From contig CAVJWR010000047.1 in assembly GCA_963653155.1 (NCBI GenBank), forward strand, positions 1 to 24,396: a DNA stretch of 24,396 bases. The letters run 5' to 3'. The position numbers and the translations under genes are program-made. This document shows positions 17,523 through 24,396 of the stretch, piece after piece (the first letter of the stretch is position 1; each line of letters starts with the position of its first letter). Source of the DNA: UBA1731 sp963653155. Lineage in GTDB: Bacteria > Verrucomicrobiota > Kiritimatiellia > RFP12 > UBA1067. The notes under the pieces were generated by a model. That model searched no databases and had not been told where the DNA came from. It saw only the letters and a list, made by a program, of their open reading frames with translations.

Positions 17523-18920
17523 GTGAAAAGAATCTTTTGCCTTCTCCAGTGTCTTTTGACCTTTGGCCTAATGGCCGAGACTGACCCCGTGACGTCGATT
17601 ACCGTGAGCCAACGCTGGCCGTTTAGCCGTCTGGTCGATGTGACGGTTGTCGTAGATGCGGTTCCAGAACCCGTAGACCTCAGATTCTCGTTCTCGAACG
17701 GCTCAATGGTCTACCAGATTCCGGAGGCGGCGCTGACGGGCGACGAGACGCTGGCCGTGACGGCTGGAACGTATCATTACGTCTTTGATCCGACGCTGAC
17801 GGCAGTCGGCGACATCGATCTGCTTACGTGCTTCAAGCTGAAGGTCGAAGCCAAGGCCATTCCTCTCTACATGATCGTGAACCTTGAGAAGAACCACAGT
17901 GGCAGCCGATTCACCTTCCTCACGAAGGATGACATCCGCACGGGGAACTACGGCACATACACCGAAGACTATTCCTATCTGTATAATCAGGATCAGCACG
18001 CCAGCCACGACAAATTTATCTGGACTGGACTTACCAACTCCGCCGTCTACGCGAAGTATGCGGTCACGAACATGGTGTTCCGCCGTCTGCCGGCCGGGAA
18101 GATGAAGATGAACTGGAAGAGCGATCCAGGCGTTACGTTCTCAAAGCCGATCTACGCGTCCGTTTTCGAGTTTACGCGCGGATATGCCTGTACTCTGGGT
18201 GCCGCCGACTATGACAAGGGATTGGTTTCGCTTTCGAAGCCTGTCTTCAACTGCCGCTATAATGAGGTTCGCGGCTCGACGAATGCGACGGACGGGGTTG
18301 ACTGGCCAACGACGGGTCACGAGAAGGTTGCGCCGAACAGTTTCATTGGCCAGCTTCGCGCTCGCGTTGGCGGCGGAGTGCTCTTCGATTTGCCTACGGA
18401 ATGCGAGGCCCTGTATGCCTATGCCGGCGGCTCCAGTGCGTTCGGAGCGTTTGTGGATGGACGGAATTACAGTTTCACTCAGGGAATGCCGATGTCGAAT
18501 GAGGTGGCGAACGCTTTCTGCCGATACAGGTACAACGGCGGATGGGGGGAGGGAAATGACAACTGGGGCGGAAGTTGGGGAAATACTACTGATCCCGATA
18601 TCGGCCATGCCTCTGTCGGGAGTTATCTGCCAAACGGCTTCGGGCTATATGATGTCGCGGGAAATGTCGAAGAGATGACGCTTTCAAGGAACTCGAATGG
18701 ATGGGGTAGTTCCTATCGTTGCGGCGTTGATCCAGTCGGTCCGACATATGAAGAGGCGCTGGCTGTCGGCAAGGCCGGACAACATGTCGTTGTCGGCGGC
18801 TCGTCATACGAGGAGCTGATGACGCAGACAGACGAACGCGTGATAGATAACGACGGCAAATCAAGCACGACGGGATTCCGCGTGTTTGCTCCGGTCACGC
18901 GGGCGATGTACGATCTTTGA
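17523..18920 (+). CDS. Secreted SUMF1/FGE-fold protein, second paralog (GTG start)
   Basis: 465 residues from a GTG at 17523, supported by AAAGGAA (17508-17514) 8 nt upstream and by a clean signal peptide (MKRIFCLL..., cleavage near LMA/ET). It is a diverged tandem copy of the preceding gene: QRWPFSRLVDVT, PLYMIVN and GNYGTYTED in the N-terminal beta-domain, then NMVFRRLPAGK opening the FGE-fold domain. VRGSTNATDGVDWP, DLPTECEALYAYAGG, GFGLYDVAGNVEE, GVDPVGP and GFRVFAP follow. A Gly/Trp/Asn-rich insert (about residues 335-365) is not found in the first copy. The two catalytic cysteines are again missing. The 23-bp spacing and shared strand place it in the same operon. Its role is unknown; ligand binding by a lectin-like fold is the likeliest guess. 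Confidence 0.85.
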   Translation: MKRIFCLLQCLLTFGLMAETDPVTSITVSQRWPFSRLVDVTVVVDAVPEPVDLRFSFSNGSMVYQIPEAALTGDETLAVTAGTYHYVFDPTLTAVGDIDLLTCFKLKVEAKAIPLYMIVNLEKNHSGSRFTFLTKDDIRTGNYGTYTEDYSYLYNQDQHASHDKFIWTGLTNSAVYAKYAVTNMVFRRLPAGKMKMNWKSDPGVTFSKPIYASVFEFTRGYACTLGAADYDKGLVSLSKPVFNCRYNEVRGSTNATDGVDWPTTGHEKVAPNSFIGQLRARVGGGVLFDLPTECEALYAYAGGSSAFGAFVDGRNYSFTQGMPMSNEVANAFCRYRYNGGWGEGNDNWGGSWGNTTDPDIGHASVGSYLPNGFGLYDVAGNVEEMTLSRNSNGWGSSYRCGVDPVGPTYEEALAVGKAGQHVVVGGSSYEELMTQTDERVIDNDGKSSTTGFRVFAPVTRAMYDL

Positions 18921-18947
18921 GCCATGCATCGCATTAAAGAAGTGGAA

Positions 18948-21900
18948 ATGAACGAGTTGAAAAAGGGTTGGATTCTCGCCGGTGTGATGCTCGCATCGGT
19001 GCTGTTGGCTTGTGCGGAGCCGGAGAGTGTGGAGATACTGCCGAACGGGGCGACGCGCATACCGTCCGCAGAAGTGAACGCTACGCCCATATTCTTCCTT
19101 CCGAAGTCGATGGGCTGTGCGCCGTATGCGGATGAAAAGACCGTGCCACGCAGGGGACAGACCCCTTTCGGAATCAATACTCTCCTTGGGTCGCGGGAGA
19201 AGATATTCAAGGGAGAGACATCCTACAGCTTGACGGAGAATGGCGAGCTTGCCGTGCGTTACAGGTTTGTCGGAGTGGCCGACACTCCGGCGACGGGGCT
19301 CTACGCTTCCTTTCCACTTATGACGGATGGCTGGGCCGGCGGCAAGATTACGTTTGACGATATCAGGACGGTTCACCTTCCACAGGGAAAAGGTGTGCTG
19401 GGGGCAATGGTCGTCACGGCCAGAAAGGCTACGGCGATTCGTCCGGACGGACGTACGCAGTTCACTGTTCGTTTCGACACTCCCCAGCCGTTTGAAGTGA
19501 ATGATGGTCGCGCCTGGGGTGGCCCTGCGTTTGTCTTTCGGGCGAAGGCTGTTGCCAAGGATCGTTTCACGGCGGGTGAGACTAATGAAATCGCATATGC
19601 GCTTTCCACGCCGCAGGGACTTGTCGCAAAGACAGGCCCCGTCACGTTGAAGGCCGACGCTGATTGGACACCGCTCACCCGCTTCACGCCGTTCATCAAT
19701 CCAGGCTCGGCACTGGACTGGACGAACTTGCGGCCGACAGGTCAGCCGGCCGGCAAGGACGGTTTTCTGCGAACGAACGGACAGGATTTCGAGTTTGAGC
19801 GCCAACCGGGGAAGAGGGTGCGCTTCTACGGGGTAAACATCTGCGGCGACATGTGCTGGGGACTTACTGACGAGGAATTCGACCGCTTTTCCGCGAACCT
19901 TGCGCGTATCGGCTACAATTCACTTCGCATTCATCATCATGACAATGGCATCACGACCGGGCCAGACAAGACCGAACTCAATGCCACCAACATGAAGCGG
20001 ATGGACTATCTCGTCAAGACGTGTATCGACCATGGCCTGTATCTTACGACCGACCTATACGTGTCGCGGAGCCTGACCTACCGGCAACTGGGCATAGACC
20101 GCGATGGATGTCCGCCATACGAATCGATCAAGCCACTATTCTACGTGAGCGAGGTCGCCTTCTCGAACTTCATTTGCTACGCGAGGAATTTCCTCAACCA
20201 CGTCAATCCATACACTGGGCGCCGCTATGCCGACGAGCCTGCTATGCCGCTGCTTTCGGTTGTCAACGAAGGATCCTTAGGTATGGATGGCATGAGTGGG
20301 GTGCGCCTTTTCGCGGATATCTACCGTGCCGAATACATGGAATGGCTGCGGAAAAAGAAGGCAGCTGATCCATCTTTCGCTGACGTGAATGTACGGGAAC
20401 CGTTTCCGGGGAACATCTACGACGGCTCCGGAAAGGACAATCAGGCCTTTCTTCTCTTCTGTGGCGAGCTTGAGTATCGCTTCAATGAGCGTGTGCGCAA
20501 GTTTCTCCGAGATGAGATCAGGGCGAAGTCCCTCGTTACGGACATGAACATCAACTACAATCCTGCCGTCTATGCGAAGACCAGGGATGCGTTTTTGGAC
20601 TATGTGGACATGCACTTCTATGTCGATCATCCGTCTTTCCCGGAAAAGGCTTGGTCTTTGCCCAACTACCGCCTGAATGCGAGTCCACTGAAGGATTATC
20701 GTGTAGGTCCGAAAACGATAGCGCCGATGCGCCATCTGGATCGTCCGTTTTGCGTCACAGAATTCAATTTCTGCGGACCGGCACGCCTTCGTTCCCAGTC
20801 TGGAATCACGCTCGGTACGGTCGCCGGCCTACAGAACTGGGCGGGTGTTTGGCGATTCGGCTGGTCGCACCACGTTGCGCGGCACAGGGGCTATGCCAAG
20901 GAGAAAATGGGCGGCTTCGATCTTGTGACAGACCCCACGAAAATCGCGGAAGAGCGTGCAGGGCTTATGCTGTTCGCATTCGGTGACCTTCCAGAGGCGA
21001 AGGAGACGAGCGCCGTAGTCTTGCCTCGGGAAAAGTTCGAATGTCTGGATGGAAAGGGCTGCCGTTTCATCGATAGGCTTGGAACAGACTTCCTCTCATA
21101 CCTGCGCAAGGTCGGGATCATCGTTGGAGACAGGCCGCCACAGGGTGTTGAGACTTTGGCGGATTGGACTGACTGGAAGCATCCGACACGGGATGAGACG
21201 CGAGAGCGCTGGTATCGTGATGGCATCATTCGCGGCCCGCATCATGTGCTTGACACGCGTGCTGGGTCTTTGAGCGTTCATACGCCACGTGTCGCAGGAG
21301 GTTTCGCCGAGCGTGGAATCGTTGATGTCGGGGGCTTCACGGCTCGGCTTCACGGTTCCCATGCCGCTGTCTGGGCGAATTCCGTGGACGGCAAGCCGCT
21401 GGGCGAGTCCGACCGCATCGTAGTCAGCCATGTGACGGAACTCCAGAACAGCGACTCTGTCTTCGCCGACCTGGCGCACCGCTATCTGCTTGACCGTGGC
21501 AGGCTGCCGTATATTGTCCGCAATGGAACGGCGGATATCTCCATCGCCGTCCGAGAGGGGAACTGGAAGGTGTATGCGCTTGAGACAAGCGGCAAGAGAC
21601 GAGGCGAAGTGCCGTCTGTGCTGGCGAAAGGGCGGCTTGGCTTCACGGCTGATGTCGCGAGGGACGATACTAATGCGACGTTCCTGTACGAGCTTGTCCG
21701 CGAGTCCCCCGCAGAAGCGACAGTTCGTGAGGCGGTTCCCCTTGGGGATGCAGGCCTGAAGAAGGGGGTGGTCGATTCGCGATCCTATCCCTTAAATGCC
21801 GATTGGCAATGGCGGTGGGATGGAGATGTGCATTGGCAGACAACCGATGTGCCGCACGATGCGACAGAATGCCTGCCTTTTGAAAATCGACCGGAACTTG

Positions 21901-23897
21901 GAGACCATGGATATGTCCAAGGTGGACTTGTCCGATACCGCAAGGCTGTCGTAACGCCGAAAGGGGCGGTCGGCGCACGGCTTGCCGTTCGCTTTGACGG
22001 TGTCTACTACAATTCCAGGGTTTTCGTGAACGGTGTCGCCGCTGGCGGACGCAAAAGCGGGTATCTGCCGTTTGAAGTGCCGATAGATGCCGGGCGGATG
22101 ACGAATCTGATCGAGGTTGCGGTTGATGCCAAGGTGCCGAATACGCGGTGGAATCCGGGCGCCGGCATTCTGCGGAACGTGTCGCTTGTCATTAGGCGCG
22201 GATATTCGCTTGAGCCGGATAGCGTTTTCATTCAGACACTTTCGGTGGGCGCGGATAAGGCCGAGCTGCGAATCCTGGTGGAAGGCGCGGAAATCGTTTT
22301 GCCGAAAGGCGGTAGGCTCGTCATCGAAAATCCACGGCTGTGGAGTCCTGACGATCCTTTCCTGTACGATGTGAAGATCGTCGCGAGATGCGGTGGGGAA
22401 GAGGATTCCCTGACAGTTCCGTACGGCATCCGCTCATTTGCCTTTACGAAAGACAGGGGCTTCTTCCTTAATGGCCGTCACTTCCCGATCCGTGGCGTAT
22501 GCCAGCATGAGGGCGAACCGTGCTTTGGTGCGCGTCTCAACGAAGTGGCGCTGGAATACTCGCTGCGTGAACTGAAAAAGCTTGGCGTGAATGCCATACG
22601 CACAGCCCATCATCCGTTTCCGCCTGAATTCTACGACCTGTGCGACCGAATGGGATTTCTCGTGATGGATGAACTGTTCGATCAGTGGCGCGAGCCAAAG
22701 ACGGCCTATGGTCAGTCCCGGTTCTTCGATGATGAATGGCGGCATGATGTGGAGACGGCTGTGCGCAGAGATCGCAACCATCCCTCTGTAATCCTATGGT
22801 CAATCGGAAACGAGATCCCTGAACTTGGGGCGGGTCAGTACGAAGGACGGCATGGGCATGATGGTGCGAAGACCGCAATGGAAATGCGCGACATCATCAG
22901 GAAACTGGACCCGACGCGACCGATCACGGCTGGGCTTAACGGACCGAAATGGGCAGAGGAGAACGGCATCATCTCGGCGTTGGACGTCTGCGGACTCAAC
23001 TACAATCCGGAATTCTATGACTCTTTTCGCGGCAAGTACGCGCTCGTCGGATCGGAGACGGCCGCGACATATTCATTGCGTGATGTCTATTGCTATCGCA
23101 CGAATGGCGCAGACCTTGTGATCGCCAATCATGATGGCAATCTTGCCGATGCCCGTTCCATGATACCGGTATGGGGTGTGCCTGCGCAAGGGCAAGAGGC
23201 GACGCTCAAGCGACAGATATCCGCACCATGGAGCGCGGGCGAGTTCACCTGGTGCTCGTATGACTATCTTGGGGAGGGAAGCAATCCGCTCAGCAAAGGC
23301 ACCGCCCATTGGCCCGCCGTCGGATCGTCCTGGGGAATGTTTGACTTTGCCGGATTGCCCAAGGATCGTGCGTATCTTTATCAGGCGATGTGGACGGATG
23401 AGCCGATGGTGCACCTGCTCCCGGACTGGACGTTGCCGGGATGCGAGGGGAAGAAGGTCCCTGTCTGGTGCTATACGAACTGCGACGAGGCGGAGCTTTA
23501 CCTGAACGGCGTTTCGCAAGGTGTCAGGAGAAGGGCTGACACTGCGGATTTGCATCTCGTCTGGACGGTGCCGTATGCGCCAGGTGAACTGCGCGTCGAG
23601 GCGCGTCGGAACGGGAAGGTCGTTGCCGCCGATGAGCGACGTACAGCCGGGCCGAAGGCGTCGGTAAGAAAAACGGTGCTGTTCGAGAGAGAAAATCTGC
23701 GGCTGGTGCGGTTTGATGCAGTGGATAGGGATGGCAATCGTGTCATAGCCTGTGAGGACGAGATTGAGATTTATCCTTCTGAGGGCGAGATACTTGCGGC
23801 GGCGAACGGTTCGCCGCTGGAGCGGACGCCTCGGCGTGCGCGGCGTCGGTCGCTCTTTCGGGGAAGTCTTGCGGTGTGGTTGCGTGGCGGCAGGTGA
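18948..23897 (+). CDS. Bifunctional exported GH5-like plus GH2 glycosidase
   Basis: 1649 residues from the ATG at 18948, chosen over 18924 because AAGAAGTGGAA precedes it and none fits the other. The signal ends SVLLAC-AEP: either a lipobox (Cys22) or an ordinary signal peptidase site. Domain order: N-terminal beta-domain (about 25-270), a GH5-like clan GH-A barrel (about 280-720; FYGVNICGD, acid/base E441 in VVNEGS, nucleophile E605 in VTEFNF), a beta-domain (about 720-940), then a complete GH2 unit. In GH2, the sugar-binding domain starts near 944 (YPLNADWQW). The Ig-like domain is shorter than usual. The barrel has acid/base E1289 (SIGNEIPE) and nucleophile E1370 (VGSETAA). All four catalytic glutamates are present. 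GH2 members are beta-galactosidases, glucuronidases or mannosidases; specificity cannot be read here. The Arg-rich C-terminus (RTPRRARRR) is slightly odd but the expected SLFRGSLAVW end follows. Confidence 0.88.
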   Translation: MNELKKGWILAGVMLASVLLACAEPESVEILPNGATRIPSAEVNATPIFFLPKSMGCAPYADEKTVPRRGQTPFGINTLLGSREKIFKGETSYSLTENGELAVRYRFVGVADTPATGLYASFPLMTDGWAGGKITFDDIRTVHLPQGKGVLGAMVVTARKATAIRPDGRTQFTVRFDTPQPFEVNDGRAWGGPAFVFRAKAVAKDRFTAGETNEIAYALSTPQGLVAKTGPVTLKADADWTPLTRFTPFINPGSALDWTNLRPTGQPAGKDGFLRTNGQDFEFERQPGKRVRFYGVNICGDMCWGLTDEEFDRFSANLARIGYNSLRIHHHDNGITTGPDKTELNATNMKRMDYLVKTCIDHGLYLTTDLYVSRSLTYRQLGIDRDGCPPYESIKPLFYVSEVAFSNFICYARNFLNHVNPYTGRRYADEPAMPLLSVVNEGSLGMDGMSGVRLFADIYRAEYMEWLRKKKAADPSFADVNVREPFPGNIYDGSGKDNQAFLLFCGELEYRFNERVRKFLRDEIRAKSLVTDMNINYNPAVYAKTRDAFLDYVDMHFYVDHPSFPEKAWSLPNYRLNASPLKDYRVGPKTIAPMRHLDRPFCVTEFNFCGPARLRSQSGITLGTVAGLQNWAGVWRFGWSHHVARHRGYAKEKMGGFDLVTDPTKIAEERAGLMLFAFGDLPEAKETSAVVLPREKFECLDGKGCRFIDRLGTDFLSYLRKVGIIVGDRPPQGVETLADWTDWKHPTRDETRERWYRDGIIRGPHHVLDTRAGSLSVHTPRVAGGFAERGIVDVGGFTARLHGSHAAVWANSVDGKPLGESDRIVVSHVTELQNSDSVFADLAHRYLLDRGRLPYIVRNGTADISIAVREGNWKVYALETSGKRRGEVPSVLAKGRLGFTADVARDDTNATFLYELVRESPAEATVREAVPLGDAGLKKGVVDSRSYPLNADWQWRWDGDVHWQTTDVPHDATECLPFENRPELGDHGYVQGGLVRYRKAVVTPKGAVGARLAVRFDGVYYNSRVFVNGVAAGGRKSGYLPFEVPIDAGRMTNLIEVAVDAKVPNTRWNPGAGILRNVSLVIRRGYSLEPDSVFIQTLSVGADKAELRILVEGAEIVLPKGGRLVIENPRLWSPDDPFLYDVKIVARCGGEEDSLTVPYGIRSFAFTKDRGFFLNGRHFPIRGVCQHEGEPCFGARLNEVALEYSLRELKKLGVNAIRTAHHPFPPEFYDLCDRMGFLVMDELFDQWREPKTAYGQSRFFDDEWRHDVETAVRRDRNHPSVILWSIGNEIPELGAGQYEGRHGHDGAKTAMEMRDIIRKLDPTRPITAGLNGPKWAEENGIISALDVCGLNYNPEFYDSFRGKYALVGSETAATYSLRDVYCYRTNGADLVIANHDGNLADARSMIPVWGVPAQGQEATLKRQISAPWSAGEFTWCSYDYLGEGSNPLSKGTAHWPAVGSSWGMFDFAGLPKDRAYLYQAMWTDEPMVHLLPDWTLPGCEGKKVPVWCYTNCDEAELYLNGVSQGVRRRADTADLHLVWTVPYAPGELRVEARRNGKVVAADERRTAGPKASVRKTVLFERENLRLVRFDAVDRDGNRVIACEDEIEIYPSEGEILAAANGSPLERTPRRARRRSLFRGSLAVWLRGGR

Positions 23898-23915
23898 CAT
23901 CGAAGCCTTTCACGG

Positions 23916-23937
23916 TTTTTATGGTAAAATAGGTGCC
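23916..23937 (+). promoter_or_regulatory. Promoter of the metallophosphoesterase gene, apparently leaderless
   Basis: A five-T tract (23916-23920), ATGG, and a TAAAAT -10 box (23925-23930) are followed by 7 nt and the ATG at 23938. A transcript starting 7 nt after the -10 box would begin at 23937. AGGTG (23931-23935) is too close to the ATG to act as a normal ribosome site. The layout T-tract, TGG, TAnAAT, 7 nt, ATG is the same as for the regulator at 12696. Confidence 0.55.
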
Positions 23938-24396
23938 ATGAAAGGGCATTTTATGGAGTGTGTCGTTGACGCTGGCAATGGCTTTGGAGCATCTGCGCTG
24001 TCGCGTAGGGAGTTTGCGATAGGAGGCGGATGCTTTATCTCCGGCTTGCTTGCGGCTTCTGCCGGAATGCCATCAGATCGTCCTATTTTACGGTTGGCGC
24101 TGATGTCGGATCCGCATGTTGATGACAGAGAAAGCCCTTCCATTGGACTTCTCAAATCAGCATTTGCATTCGCGGCCGAAAGGGAAGTGGATGGAGTGCT
24201 GATCGCCGGGGATGTCGCGAACAACGGACGCGACAGCGAGCTTAAGCTTGTCGCCGACGCTTGGTTCTCCGTGTTTCCGGATGGCAAGAACGCCTCTGGC
24301 AAGCCGGTAAAGATATATGCATGCTACGGGAACCGCGATTTCCGTGACTCGTCGATCACAAAGCCTGAGGAGAAGGCGGCAGAGGCGGCCATATCC
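23938..24396 (+). CDS. Tat-exported calcineurin-like metallophosphoesterase, 3' end missing
   Basis: The first 153 residues are in the window and the frame runs off the end. Residues 22-40 are a twin-arginine signal: S22-R23-R24-E25-F26 followed by a weakly hydrophobic Gly/Ala/Leu stretch, so the protein is probably folded with metals before export. Metallophosphoesterase blocks follow: MSDPHVDD (D58, H60), IAGDVANNG (G91-D92) and YGNRD (N132). In the third block the family normally has GNHD or GNHE; here Arg133 replaces the His that stabilises the transition state. Family members cleave phosphomonoesters or diesters; the substrate is unknown. It starts 40 bp after the GH2 gene but with its own promoter-like element, so it may be a separate unit. 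Confidence 0.8.
   Translation, partial: MKGHFMECVVDAGNGFGASALSRREFAIGGGCFISGLLAASAGMPSDRPILRLALMSDPHVDDRESPSIGLLKSAFAFAAEREVDGVLIAGDVANNGRDSELKLVADAWFSVFPDGKNASGKPVKIYACYGNRDFRDSSITKPEEKAAEAAIS

Noticed and set aside
16174..18920. Possible target proteins of a diversity-generating retroelement, because such targets often have an FGE/C-type-lectin fold
   Set aside because: No reverse transcriptase and no template/variable repeat pair with adenine-specific differences is visible; the two genes differ along their whole length, as expected of ordinary paralogs.
23780..23897. Frameshift near the C-terminus of the GH5/GH2 enzyme, suggested by the Arg-rich stretch
   Set aside because: The expected GH2 closing phrase (SLFRGSLAVW) follows in the same frame, so the stretch is more likely a shortened, diverged loop.

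Overview
The window looks like a chromosomal carbohydrate-degradation locus from an uncultured Verrucomicrobiota-type bacterium, most likely a gut or rumen Kiritimatiellota (Kiritimatiellae, WCHB1-41/RFP12-like). The taxonomic call is inference. It rests on the combination of a very long secreted beta-strand-repeat protein with G-x-W-N modules, sulfatase-modifying-factor-like (SUMF1) proteins carrying a QRWPFSR-type N-terminal module, a DUF4091 protein, a CE15 esterase and an AAA-ATPase/DUF1703 gene, with no SusC/SusD pair. Almost every gene encodes an exported protein. No rRNA, tRNA, CRISPR array or insertion sequence is visible. One 10-base N run (15166-15175) shows that this is a scaffold.

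Layout. (1) 1-9787, plus strand: a 5'-truncated secreted beta-strand-repeat protein, a right-handed beta-helix protein resembling GH141, a DUF4091/GH123-like putative glycosidase and a CE15 glucuronoyl-esterase family protein, closely spaced as one likely transcription unit. (2) 9888-11456, plus strand: a separately promoted AAA-ATPase-like/PD-(D/E)XK protein (DUF1703 group). (3) 11521-12696, minus strand: a XylR-type regulator with a sugar-binding LacI-like N-terminal domain and an AraC-type HTH. (4) A 146-bp divergent control region (12697-12842) with a 21-bp-phased pair of direct repeats, which is the best operator candidate. (5) 12843-23897, plus strand: a five-gene operon containing a beta-propeller/(alpha/alpha)6-barrel fusion glycosidase (interrupted by the N run), a small secreted beta protein, two tandem catalytically dead SUMF1-like proteins, and a 1649-residue protein with two complete clan GH-A catalytic domains (GH5-like plus GH2). 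(6) 23938 to the end: the start of a Tat-exported metallophosphoesterase.

How the parts may work together (inference): the regulator senses a sugar and controls the divergent operon. The exported enzymes attack a complex, acidic, branched plant glycan: an esterase acting on uronic-acid esters, a beta-helix enzyme, a fused propeller/barrel enzyme and GH2/GH5-like chemistry. The beta-strand-repeat and SUMF1-like proteins may serve as surface, scaffolding or glycan-binding parts. The substrate is not determined; rhamnogalacturonan-II-like pectin and glucuronoxylan are the two candidates the families suggest.

The points most worth a second look are the N gap, whose two flanks overlap by six bases and whose removal restores the reading frame; the phased direct repeats between the regulator and the operon; three genes whose -10 boxes lie only 7-9 nt before the ATG (apparently leaderless mRNAs); and the paired pseudo-FGE proteins.
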